A stretch of 61,492 nt of DNA from Sphingobacteriales bacterium (GTDB taxonomy: Bacteria > Bacteroidota > Bacteroidia > Chitinophagales > Chitinophagaceae). The position numbers and the translations under genes were made by a program. The DNA is taken from NCBI GenBank assembly GCA_016185185.1, contig JACPOD010000041.1, positions 1 through 61,492 on the forward strand, read 5' to 3'. This document shows positions 8,391 through 16,230 of this stretch, piece by piece. Each line of letters begins with the position of its first letter. The first letter of the stretch is position 1. The notes beneath the pieces were generated by a model. It saw only the letters and a list, made by a program, of their open reading frames with translations, ran no database searches and was not told the origin of the DNA.

Positions 8391-8537
8391 GCCATTAATA
8401 ATTTTTTATTCGGGGCAATGTCTCACTCCAACTCAGCGTAGTTTATTATTTCCTCGGTGTCAGGTTCTACCTAAGCCGTTTTTCTTTAGAGCTTGAAGTA
8501 CCATAAAAATTATCCCATTCTTTCCTTAAATTAGCCT

Positions 8538-8885
8538 ATGTGTTATTACAACGGCTGCCGGGTATCAAGAGCAGATTTTATCCGCTTAATGGCAATTGAA
8601 AAAGAATTGCGCAATCTTAACCTCAACCGCCCCGTACAAAGTGGTTTTGATTACCGGGACTGGCCCATTATTAAACCCACCATGGGTGGTAAAGATTTTG
8701 AAATAAAAGAGGTACACTGAGAATATATTCCTCCCTTTATTCATAATGCCGATGAATTAAAAGAAGCCCGTATTATGTACAGCTGGCTCAATGCAAAAGC
8801 GAAAATCTTTTTGTAAATGATAAAGGCCGCCTCAGCATATATCGTGAAGGGGTATTCGTTTTCAAAGGGGCAACGTCTGTATTAT
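8538..8885 (+). pseudogene. SRAP/YedK-family (HMCES-like) peptidase, degraded
   Basis: The start MCYYNGCRVSRADF carries the invariant Cys2 that SRAP proteins use to crosslink abasic sites in single-stranded DNA, and NRPVQSGFDYRDWPIIKP is the next conserved block. At 8718-8720 TGA replaces the expected Trp codon (EVH-stop-EYIPPF). The frame continues to LNAKAKIFL; a +1 shift near 8808 then gives NLFVNDKGRLSIYREG, the expected SRAP continuation. Homology ends where the repeat array begins at 8886, so more than half of the usual ~230 residues is gone. Nonsense codon, frameshift and truncation together indicate a true pseudogene. Confidence 0.75.
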
Positions 8886-9426
8886 GGGGAGATTGCCACG
8901 CCAAGCTACGCAAGGCTCGCAATGACGTTTTCAATGGGGAGATTGCTACGGCATCTGCCAACTGGCGGAAGGCTCGTAATGATTGTGTGACTTCGTCATT
9001 GCGAGGAGGAGGTACGACGACGTGACAATCTGCTGACTGTATGTACTGCATTCTATCAGGAAATGGCAATCTCTGTATGATTGGGAGATTGCTACGCCAA
9101 GCTGCGCAAGGCTCGCAATGACGTTTTCAATGGGGAGATTGCTATGCATTCTCCAGTTGGCGGAAGTCTCGTAATGATTGTGTGACTTCGTCATTGCGAG
9201 AAGGAGGTACGACGACGTGGCAATCTGCTGACTGTATGTACTGCATTCTATCAGGGAATGGCAATATCTGTATGATTGGGAGATTGCCACGCCAAGCTAC
9301 GCAAGGCTCGCAATGACGTTTTCAATTGGGAGATTGCTACGCCAAGCTACGCAAGGCTCGCAATGACGTTTTCAATGGGGAGATTGCCATGCATTCACCA
9401 GTTGGCGGAAGGCTCGTAATGATGGT
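8886..9426. repeat. Tandem repeat array: ~195-bp unit and 50-bp subunit
   Basis: GGGAGATTGCYACGCCAAGC starts at 8887, 9083, 9278 and 9328, with a related start at 9377. The first two spacings are 196 and 195 bases, then 50 and 49. Each long unit contains an inverted family of segments ending in CTCGCAATGACG and starting CGTCATTGCGAG, so the units are strongly palindromic. This sequence type is a known dispersed intergenic repeat in several bacterial phyla. Long open frames across it on both strands are by-products of repetition and are not genes. The array truncates the SRAP remnant. Confidence 0.85.
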
Positions 9427-9474
9427 TAATAATAAAGGCAGCCTGGCTAAGTACCTGACCCCGCAAACAACTGT

Positions 9475-9681
9475 TCAATTCCACTTCGGTACAATAAAAT
9501 ATAGTGCATTACCATCCGGGTCACTAAAATGTATAAACCTTCCACCTTCCTCATCTCTTAATGATGATGAATAGCAATCCCGTTTCGTTATACAAAGTTT
9601 GGGTAGCTTAATCGCCGGGAAAAGGGGAGTTATACCGTAATGTTGAGGCGAAATTTCCCGGTTACCATAAAGCCGCATCAA
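9475..9681 (-). pseudogene. Glyoxalase/VOC-like C-terminal remnant
   Basis: The minus-strand frame ends GGRFIHFSDPDGNALYFIVP, the characteristic last strand of vicinal-oxygen-chelate proteins (F-x-DPDGN-x-hydrophobic). The preceding 45 residues are poorly conserved, and upstream frames show only MKNLFDAALW-like scraps broken by stops. A VOC protein is normally 120-140 residues. I regard it as a decayed remnant next to the repeat array; a chance match is possible because only one motif supports it. Confidence 0.4.
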
Positions 9682-9910
9682 AAAGATTTTTCATCAGGTA
9701 TAAAGCAATAGTAAATAAGGGAGGTATGTACAGTTCTGTTTAAACACCCTTTACTCCCGGGTATAAAACGGATAGTCGGGTGTGATTAATCCCGTATTTG
9801 CGGCTACAGTTAAGCGTACAGCAAAAGATTTTATAAAAAAACTTGCTTTAATGAAGAATTGAATAATAATTTAGGGAAACAGAATTGATTAACCACTAAA
9901 ACCAACTAAT

Positions 9911-10855
9911 ATGATTAATAGACATTTTTTAAACAATAAGGCAGTACTGGCCGCAGTAGTGTTCTTTACTTTGGTAAATACATTATGGGGACAAAGTCCG
10001 GCAACGTTACCGTATATGTTTCTGAATGATGCCAGGACTACGAACCGGCAACTTGCCTTTGGTAACCATAAATTAAAAGTATTGAGTGATATTATTAAAG
10101 AAACGTCCCCGGGAAAGAATCACCCCCGGAAATATGTGTATCCCATTGTATCGTTCGATGCGTTAATCAATCTCATTGAACCAGAAATTGGTGATCCGAA
10201 AAACGATGGAATGAGAGTGTATTTTGGCGCCTTTACTACCAATAATTGTCCGGCTGATTTACTGAATGGCTGGGCTTTACCTAACCAGGTGGTATTGATA
10301 TTTGCTGCTAAGAATACGGCTGCTAATTTTTATGTTTTTGATACATTCAATGCTCCTCTTAAAATAACAGCTGCTTACAAGGATGAACTCATCAATAATT
10401 ATTTAGCCAATATTGTAACGCATAAAGTTGGTGGTGCAGAAAAGGGATTGTTATCCACCATTGATGTAAACGCTACCGAAAATCATGAAGGAGAAAGTTT
10501 AGGCAATCCGCCATTGGATACCAAACATATTTATTACACATGGGAACATTTTAAAGAATATTTCAGAACAGAAAGGGACTATCAAAATAAGCAATATGCA
10601 CCGGGCTATACTGATGGGGTAGAAATTGGTTTTGCTGCCATTCCTTCCACCGGATTAGCTACTGATGAGCATCCCTGCAAGAATGATGGTAGATTTAAGA
10701 AAAGGTTACATATCGTTTTTAATTTCTGTCACCAGGGGAAACCCTTTAAGTTTAAAACAAACGGCAGGGAATTTCATCCTTCTGATTGTTCAAAACATCC
10801 ATTGTATCTGTCTGGCGACAACGGCCAGTTATGCCCATATAGTTGTAACAATTAA
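9911..10855 (+). CDS. Secreted protein of unknown function
   Basis: A 314-residue protein with a clear signal peptide (residues 1-28; basic start, hydrophobic core AVLAAVVFFTLVNTLWG, cleavage before QSP). The mature part has several Trp and aromatic residues, paired late cysteines (NFCHQG, SDCSKHPL, QLCPYSC) that could form disulphides, and no family I can name. It starts a group that continues with the split two-component genes 12 bases downstream on the same strand, so it may belong to that transcription unit or be a periplasmic input to it. It ends with CNN, not a T9SS sorting domain. Confidence 0.7.
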   Translation: MINRHFLNNKAVLAAVVFFTLVNTLWGQSPATLPYMFLNDARTTNRQLAFGNHKLKVLSDIIKETSPGKNHPRKYVYPIVSFDALINLIEPEIGDPKNDGMRVYFGAFTTNNCPADLLNGWALPNQVVLIFAAKNTAANFYVFDTFNAPLKITAAYKDELINNYLANIVTHKVGGAEKGLLSTIDVNATENHEGESLGNPPLDTKHIYYTWEHFKEYFRTERDYQNKQYAPGYTDGVEIGFAAIPSTGLATDEHPCKNDGRFKKRLHIVFNFCHQGKPFKFKTNGREFHPSDCSKHPLYLSGDNGQLCPYSCNN

Positions 10856-10866
10856 TTCAATATAAT

Positions 10867-11535
10867 TTGTACGAAAAATTATTTTCTCTGTTTAACACCA
10901 TTGTTACAACTGAATACATCATGTTGATAGCTGCTATACTCCTGCTCCATAAAAAAAGGGTTGGCGTATGGCGGCTTTTTATTCCCCTGCTTTTTATAAT
11001 AGTACTGACGGAGACTTATGGCTGGTATTTAAATGAAGTACAGGATACCCATAACAATACCTGGATATTTTCGCTGAACATGATCGTTTCCAATATGTGT
11101 TTGTTCTGGATCTTTTCTTTTGCGGAACCCTTGCAGGCTGTACAAAAAAAAATACACCTGCTCATGATTGTTTCAGGTTTGCTGGCCATCCTCAACTTTA
11201 TTTTTTTCCAGGGGCTGCAGGTATATAACTGGTATTCCGAAACAGGGTTCGACCTCTTACAGGTGATCCTTTGTTTTTATTTGTTTTATGCCACCATAAA
11301 AGAGGAAAAATACAGGAGCATCCTTGGTTATGAATATTTCTGGCTGGCCATTGGTGTTTTAATATCCTCACTGGTGGGTGCCTTTCTCTATATTTTTCCC
11401 ACCTTATTATTATCTTACAAAAGAGCAACAGGAATCAATATATTTAAGATCATTAACACTGGTGTAAACCTGGTATTGTATTTAAATGTACTGATCGCTT
11501 TTATATGCCGCCAAAAGAATACGAAACCATATTAG
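10867..11535 (+). CDS. Multi-pass membrane protein, probable sensory partner of the kinase
   Basis: A 222-residue protein with about six or seven hydrophobic spans and short loops, similar in layout to membrane-embedded sensor regions. The first possible start is TTG 10867; ATG 10921 would remove part of the first span, so I favour the earlier one with limited confidence. It overlaps the histidine kinase start by 31 bases. The kinase has only one membrane span and no sensor domain, so this protein is a reasonable candidate for the missing input module. Function is inferred from context only. Confidence 0.6.
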   Translation: MYEKLFSLFNTIVTTEYIMLIAAILLLHKKRVGVWRLFIPLLFIIVLTETYGWYLNEVQDTHNNTWIFSLNMIVSNMCLFWIFSFAEPLQAVQKKIHLLMIVSGLLAILNFIFFQGLQVYNWYSETGFDLLQVILCFYLFYATIKEEKYRSILGYEYFWLAIGVLISSLVGAFLYIFPTLLLSYKRATGINIFKIINTGVNLVLYLNVLIAFICRQKNTKPY

Positions 11536-12287
11536 TCATTATAGTGGTAACAGCAGTACTAGTACTTGCTGCCCTTTTTATTACCATACTGGTAGTATAT
11601 ATGAATAACCGCAAGAAAAAACACCTGGATGAGAAACAACAGATGCGCAACAATTTTCAGCAGGAACTTTTACAAAGCCAGTTGGAAATACAGGAGCAAA
11701 CTTTGTCGCATTTAAGCCAGGAAATACATGATAACGTAGGACAGGTACTCAGCCTTGCCAAAGTGCAAATCAATATTATGAATGAAAGTGAGCAGATGAG
11801 CCGCCCTATGCTGGATGAAGTAAAAGATAATATCAGCAAAGCACTGTTTGATCTGCGGGATATTGCCAAAAGCCTCAGCAGTGAACGGATAAAAGCAATC
11901 GATATCGCAGAAGCCATTTCGCAAGAAGCCACCAGGATCAATAAGGCTGGGATTATACAGGTGACAGTAAGTACAAGCGGACAGGAACGAAAAATCAATA
12001 ATCAAAAAAAGTTGATCCTCTTCCGTATCATTCAGGAATGTCTGCAGAATATTTTAAAACATGCTGATGCTGCTTTGGTAAAAATAGAATTTTGTTTTGC
12101 AGAACAACTTACAACGACCATTACCGATAATGGAAAAGGGTTTGATATAACGAAGGCAACGGATCATCATTCAGGTCTTGGTCTTACCAATATAAAAACA
12201 AGAGCTGCCCTGGCAGGTGGCAGCAGCAGTATAGAAAGTAAGGAAGGGAGCGGCACCACCATCACCATAAATATACCATATGAGTAA
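11505..12287 (+). CDS. Sensor histidine kinase (HisKA_3 type)
   Basis: A 260-residue kinase: one transmembrane segment (9-34), a short coiled linker, the dimerisation/phosphoacceptor box HLSQEIHDNVGQVLSLA (H75 is the likely phosphorylated His), then the ATPase: N-box IIQECLQNILKHA (N182), G1 DNGKGFD (208-214), and G2 GLGLTNIKTRA (224-235). This is the NarX/DesK-type class that pairs with LuxR-family regulators. There is no periplasmic or PAS sensor domain, which is short for the family and suggests that sensing is delegated to the overlapping upstream membrane protein. The end overlaps the regulator start by 8 bases. Confidence 0.9.
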   Translation: MPPKEYETILVIIVVTAVLVLAALFITILVVYMNNRKKKHLDEKQQMRNNFQQELLQSQLEIQEQTLSHLSQEIHDNVGQVLSLAKVQINIMNESEQMSRPMLDEVKDNISKALFDLRDIAKSLSSERIKAIDIAEAISQEATRINKAGIIQVTVSTSGQERKINNQKKLILFRIIQECLQNILKHADAALVKIEFCFAEQLTTTITDNGKGFDITKATDHHSGLGLTNIKTRAALAGGSSSIESKEGSGTTITINIPYE

Positions 12288-12939
12288 TACAAGATATGTA
12301 GCCGTAGTAGATGATCATACCATGTTCCGGAAAGGATTGGTTTCACTCATCAATTTATTTCCCGGGTATAAAGTATTGTTTGATGCGGCCAACGGGCAGA
12401 ATTTTATACAACAGCTTCAACCCAATAGTGTACCCGATATTGTTTTGCTGGATGTAGCCATGCCTGAAATGGATGGTTATACAACCGCTAACTGGATACG
12501 GGTGAATCACCCTGATATAAAAATTCTTGCCCTCAGCACGATGGATGCAGAAGGGGCCATTATCAAAATGATAAAAAACGGGGCCAAAGGTTATGTGCTT
12601 AAAGATGCTGAACCAGCAGAATTAAAACAGGCTTTTGATGAAATACAAAGCCTGGGATATTATTATAATGATTATGTGTCTAAAAAAATCATCCGCTCGG
12701 TAAATGCCCTTACAGAAGAAGAAAGTAAGCTGGCATCCTTTGCCCGGCTTAACGATAGAGAGCTGCATTTCCTGCGGCTTTCCTGCAGCGAAAAAACATA
12801 TAGTGACATTGCAAAGGAAATGTTTGTGAGTGAAAGAACGGTGGATGGTTACCGGGAAGCTTTATTTAAAAAGTTTAATGTAAGCAGCAGGGTAGGCCTT
12901 GTTTTATATGCTATTAAAAATGGGTTGGTACAACTATGA
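12280..12939 (+). CDS. NarL/LuxR-family response regulator
   Basis: A 219-residue regulator. Receiver domain 1-125 has the acidic pair D11-D12, phosphoacceptor D58 in VLLDVAMPEMDG, S86 and K108 (YVLKD). The LuxR-type helix-turn-helix spans 157-219 (LNDRELHFLRLSCSEKTYSD...FVSERTVDGYREALFKKF). It should be phosphorylated by the kinase it overlaps. Two near-identical palindromes at 12996-13010 and 13586-13600, resembling the paired heptamers used by NarL-type proteins, are candidate binding sites, so likely targets are the small membrane protein at 13177 and the beta-propeller gene at 13763. Confidence 0.92.
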   Translation: MSNTRYVAVVDDHTMFRKGLVSLINLFPGYKVLFDAANGQNFIQQLQPNSVPDIVLLDVAMPEMDGYTTANWIRVNHPDIKILALSTMDAEGAIIKMIKNGAKGYVLKDAEPAELKQAFDEIQSLGYYYNDYVSKKIIRSVNALTEEESKLASFARLNDRELHFLRLSCSEKTYSDIAKEMFVSERTVDGYREALFKKFNVSSRVGLVLYAIKNGLVQL

Positions 12940-12995
12940 ACAGCATTTGTTACTCCATAACAGCAGATGAAATTTGAATAGCGGTAGCAACAAAT

Positions 12996-13010
12996 TACCA
13001 GTTTGTGGTA
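12996..13010. promoter_or_regulatory. Palindromic site, candidate operator for the adjacent response regulator (copy 1)
   Basis: TACCA-GTTTG-TGGTA is a perfect 5-bp inverted repeat with a 5-base centre. The 20 bases from 12996 recur at 13586 with one change. It lies 57 bases after the regulator gene and 167 bases before the ATG at 13177. Confidence 0.45.
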
Positions 13011-13176
13011 TTGTTTTGGAATAATTGATGTGGTAATTTACAGGAAGACTTTTCAGCCAGCATTATAACTCCGAATGGTATATGTTTAAACCAATGTATA
13101 TTTTTTAGCTTTTCGTTTCTTAAGGAGTTTAAATCTACTGCCCTTAAAATATTTTTTATCTTTTAAATCTTTTTTT

Positions 13177-13509
13177 ATGGGACTTATTGAAACAGGGATT
13201 GCTGTTATTGCTATTATTATTCTTTACTTAATCATTAAATGATTAACACGTTCACGTTTGGGTAAGAGTTTTTCGGATACAGGCTATCAAACCAGTACGG
13301 ATGCAGACGAAGATTTGAAGAGATTCATGAAAAAATCAAAGAAGTCTTTTGATAACAGTTCTGCAAAATTTGCAAAGGAATCAAAAGAACAATTTGACAG
13401 GCAGAGAAGGAATTTTGATGAGACCTTAAAGAGAAACCGGGAATCTCTTAAACGCAATGAAGACATGCGTAAAAGGAGTGATGCCATGCGAAAACAGGCC
13501 GAAGACTAG
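13177..13509 (+). pseudogene. Small membrane-anchored, highly charged protein interrupted by an in-frame TGA
   Basis: ATG 13177 opens a 21-residue hydrophobic anchor (MGLIETGIAVIAIIILYLIIK), then TGA at 13240-13242. The same frame runs on as LTRSRLGKSFSDTGYQ and a long Lys/Arg/Asp/Glu helix to 13509 (KRFMKKSKKSFDNS... MRKQAED), ending in a plausible coiled coil. A Trp codon in place of TGA would give a 110-residue single-span protein with an interfacial Trp, a normal arrangement. Alternatively the two pieces are a 21-residue membrane peptide and a separate ~83-residue protein from TTG 13258. No homologue recognised. Confidence 0.45.
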
Positions 13510-13585
13510 GCACAAAAAGCAATTAAAAGAAACAGGGGCTGGTAGATTTTTTATTTTAGTCCATTCTCAATTCATTAACAAAATA

Positions 13586-13600
13586 TACCAGTTTGGGGTA
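13586..13600. promoter_or_regulatory. Palindromic site, candidate operator (copy 2)
   Basis: TACCA-GTTTG-GGGTA; 19 of 20 bases match the copy at 12996-13015. It is 163 bases upstream of the sialidase-like gene. Confidence 0.45.
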
Positions 13601-13762
13601 TTGTTCAGGAGTTTAAATAAACATTCCTTTGCTATATCAGGTTATTTGTTCTGTTAGTTATTTCCATTCCATTATTTAATTCCGCACTAAACACTATTCT
13701 GTTCCCACCGTTAAAATCGGATAGCATTCATAAATAATTTTTTAATAATTAAATATTGTTTT

Positions 13763-15331
13763 ATGTCAAACACTCAGGTAACGCATAGTATAAGTCCGGC
13801 AAATGCCCGCAGCGAATCAAGTATTGCTATTAATCCGCATAATCCCAACCAGATGGTCGCAGGATCAAAAAAATTTACCAATCCCATGACCTATGAGTTT
13901 ACGCTTGCCACCTCTTATTCGCATGATGGTGGAATAAACTGGCAGGATTCAGGTGATCTTCCCCTGCTTAGCAACTGGACAGGTATTTCCGATCCTGCCA
14001 TTTGCTGGGATGATATTGGTAATGCCTACCTGCTGGCACTTCCTTTTAATGATATACCGGTGGTACCAGGTGGAGAAGAAGATATAAATGTAATTGGTAT
14101 TGCCGTATATAAATCAACTGACAAGGGTGTTACATGGGGTAACCCAAAACTGATACACACCAGCGCCGGTGATGATAAGCAATGGATAGCTGCTGACAAG
14201 AACAACGGTAATATTTATGCTGTGTGGGACGATGGATCAAACATGCGTTTTGCAAGAAGTACCAATCATGGTAATTCCTGGAAAGGTAAAGGCAATGAAG
14301 CTACAGGTTCTATATTAACCACCCCATCCTTTTCTCCTGAAATTAATGTGGCAGATAATGGTAATATCTATATCTGTTATATGAGCGGTAACAATGTAAG
14401 TTTTATACGGTCAATAGATGCAGGACAAACATTTTCTGCACCCACTATAGTTGCTTTTAATGTAAAAACACTCAGTGCAGGGTTACCCAGTTTTCATGGC
14501 TGGCCTCATTTTCCCGGAGCTACTTTCAGAGTACTCACAGTGCCCACCGGTTGTGCGGGTAGTGGTAATGTAGTGGTGGTGGCATGGGCCGATATGCGGG
14601 AAGGCAGTGCCCGTATTTATTACCGCAGAAGTTTGGATGGTGGTGTAACATGGCTGGATGATGTTTACGGACAGCCATTGATCACTTCTGCCATTTCTCC
14701 TGCTCTGCATCATTTTCATCCGCAGATAGTAGCACAACCTAATGGAACCATTGGTTGCAGTTTTTATGAAGTGGGGCCTAAAGGTGCAGGAGGAAAAATG
14801 CTGATTGATGTGGCAGTTAGTGTATCACATAACAGTGCTCAGAATTTTCCAAATTATCATATAGTTACTGATGAACCCTGGGATCCAACGATTGATGCCC
14901 CCTTTTCTCATGGCGACCCGGCAGTAACTTTTATTGGAGATTATTTCGGACTGGATGCATCCGCAAATGGATTTTATCCCTTGTGGACAGATACACGTAC
15001 TAATATACAGGAATTATTTACCAATGTGCCTGTTCACATAAAATGGCCCTGGTTAAATAAATACATGATCTATATCCATATCTTGTTTGGTATTACCAAT
15101 GATGGCGGAGGTGTGTATGTTGATGCGAATGGTCATATCCATATAGTACCTTCAAATGGTCCCGGTGACCCTGGTCCGGTATTGAGATCATTACTGGATA
15201 CATTACTTGCCTACAAGGCTGCTGAACAAATAAGAGGAAAAGAAAGTGCGGCTTTGCAAAAAGAAGCATTAAAAACCACAATTGCACTGGCACAAAAACA
15301 ATTGAAGAAATTAAATGCACAAAAAAGATAA
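13763..15331 (+). CDS. Sialidase-like beta-propeller protein with Asp-box repeats
   Basis: A 522-residue protein with five Asp-box (S-x-D-x-G-x-x-W) motifs: SHDGGINW at 53-60, STDKGVTW at 118-125, STNHGNSW at 166-173, SIDAGQTF at 217-224 and SLDGGVTW at 290-297. They mark a sialidase/BNR six-bladed propeller. The sialidase arginine triad cannot be confirmed by eye, so enzyme activity is not assured; many such proteins are lectins or structural. No signal peptide is visible at the N-terminus (MSNTQVTHSIS), unusual for this fold. The C-terminal tail (about 460-522) is helical and lysine-rich. It may be under control of the nearby two-component system. Confidence 0.75.
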   Translation: MSNTQVTHSISPANARSESSIAINPHNPNQMVAGSKKFTNPMTYEFTLATSYSHDGGINWQDSGDLPLLSNWTGISDPAICWDDIGNAYLLALPFNDIPVVPGGEEDINVIGIAVYKSTDKGVTWGNPKLIHTSAGDDKQWIAADKNNGNIYAVWDDGSNMRFARSTNHGNSWKGKGNEATGSILTTPSFSPEINVADNGNIYICYMSGNNVSFIRSIDAGQTFSAPTIVAFNVKTLSAGLPSFHGWPHFPGATFRVLTVPTGCAGSGNVVVVAWADMREGSARIYYRRSLDGGVTWLDDVYGQPLITSAISPALHHFHPQIVAQPNGTIGCSFYEVGPKGAGGKMLIDVAVSVSHNSAQNFPNYHIVTDEPWDPTIDAPFSHGDPAVTFIGDYFGLDASANGFYPLWTDTRTNIQELFTNVPVHIKWPWLNKYMIYIHILFGITNDGGGVYVDANGHIHIVPSNGPGDPGPVLRSLLDTLLAYKAAEQIRGKESAALQKEALKTTIALAQKQLKKLNAQKR

Positions 15332-15358
15332 ATAGAGTAAAGTTATCAATGATATAAA

Positions 15359-15392
15359 TAAATAAGATCGTCCACAAAGACGGTCTTATTTA
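15359..15392. terminator. Bidirectional terminator
   Basis: AATAAGATCGTC at 15361-15372 pairs with GACGGTCTTATT at 15379-15390 (one G-T wobble), loop CACAAA, A-rich on the left and T-rich on the right. It serves the convergent propeller and GNAT genes. Confidence 0.75.
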
Positions 15393-15878
15393 TTATAATT
15401 CCTTCACCATCCATACGTCACAACCAAAATGGCCGCTGTTCCCCATTGGGCCATTGAGATAAGAGAAGCCAAATTTTTCATATACACTTACAGCTTTTCT
15501 GAGTTCGGGCATCGTTTCGAGATAACAATGGGTATAACCATTTTCTTTGGCCCATTGTAAGCTTTTATCTATTAAGTGTCTTCCCAGTCCCATCCCTCTT
15601 ACTGCACCGGATAAATACATTTTAACCAGTTCGCAATATCCCTGCGGTAAATTATCTGTAGGAAAAATTCCTGCACCGCCTGCAATAGAATGATTAAATT
15701 CTGCAATAAAATATACAGAACCTTTGGTTTGAAAAAGAGAATACAAATCATCGGTAGTAGGATCAAAATAAACCGTTCCTGGTTTATTAGCACCAAACTC
15801 AGCAAGTGCATTTCTTATAATGATGGCGATGGCAGCATTGTCTGATGGTTGTATTTGCCGGATAGTAATATTCTCCAT
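15393..15878 (-). CDS. GNAT-family N-acetyltransferase
   Basis: A 161-residue protein with the GNAT fold: motif A KMYLSGAVRGMGLGRHLIDKSL (acetyl-CoA pyrophosphate loop RGMGLG at 94-99) and motif B with YEKFGFSYL near 133-141. Substrate unknown; probably a small molecule or an amino-acid derivative rather than a ribosomal protein. A -7 element TACATTTG (complement at 15883-15890) lies right before the ATG, so the transcript may be almost leaderless. A strong minus-strand terminator at 15889-15921 isolates it from any transcript entering from the right. Confidence 0.88.
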   Translation of the reverse strand: MENITIRQIQPSDNAAIAIIIRNALAEFGANKPGTVYFDPTTDDLYSLFQTKGSVYFIAEFNHSIAGGAGIFPTDNLPQGYCELVKMYLSGAVRGMGLGRHLIDKSLQWAKENGYTHCYLETMPELRKAVSVYEKFGFSYLNGPMGNSGHFGCDVWMVKEL

Positions 15879-15888
15879 GCAGCAAATG

Positions 15889-15921
15889 TAAAAAAAGAAA
15901 AGCCCCGATAGACATCGGGGC
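15889..15921 (-). terminator. Strong intrinsic terminator, minus strand, with no obvious gene before it
   Basis: GCCCCGAT/ATCGGGGC (8 perfect pairs, 15902-15909 and 15914-15921) with a 4-base loop, followed on the minus strand by TTTTCTTTTTT. No supported minus-strand gene lies immediately upstream of it (15922 to 16230), so it could end a small RNA or act as a barrier. Confidence 0.65.
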
Positions 15922-15943
15922 CGCTTACCAAAACTAACTGCTT

Positions 15944-15997
15944 ATGAGAAAATTGACTTCTAAATTTGATAACACAAATGTCAGTCGCCAATTTTAA
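15944..15997 (+). CDS. Possible 17-residue leader peptide
   Basis: An ATG 22 bases after the GC hairpin opens a 17-codon frame, MRKLTSKFDNTNVSRQF, ending in TAA at 15995-15997. The sequence CCAAAACTAACTGCTT just before the ATG looks like a 5' leader. The rest of the gap up to 16230 contains only the promoter noted next. There is no other evidence of translation. Confidence 0.25.
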   Translation: MRKLTSKFDNTNVSRQF

Positions 15998-16170
15998 AAA
16001 AAGAGTTAAGATGCGTTAGGGTATTGTTAATAATTAAACCCATACTAAGTTAAAACACATAGCAGATTGGAAAAAGAATAAATACCTACATCAAACGTTT
16101 GCAATTTCATTGACCGTAATAAAAGATGAGCTCCAATACTATCACACGATAGTTTATTAACGACAGCTTC

Positions 16171-16203
16171 TTTCGGCTGTGAGCATAAAAGACGATAAAT
16201 TTG
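16171..16203 (+). promoter_or_regulatory. Likely promoter of the FAD/Fe-S dehydrogenase
   Basis: TTTC at 16171-16174 and a perfect TAAATTTG at 16196-16203, with a 21-base spacer, fit the Bacteroidota consensus. The ATG is at 16231, 28 bases after the -7 element. Confidence 0.5.
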
Positions 16204-16230
16204 CAAAACGTAAAGCATACCTCTTAGCAA

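Noticed and set aside
8886-9426. CRISPR array
   Set aside because: The ~50-bp and ~195-bp units are contiguous, have internal palindromes and no regular unique spacers, and no cas gene is near.
8946-9574. Protein-coding frames across the repeat array on both strands
   Set aside because: Their sequences are repeats of the same peptide caused by the tandem DNA, with no start context or family resemblance.
16045-16230. Small minus-strand gene upstream of the FAD/Fe-S dehydrogenase
   Set aside because: No family, no start signal, and it covers the dehydrogenase promoter. The orphan terminator at 15889 makes a non-coding transcript more plausible.
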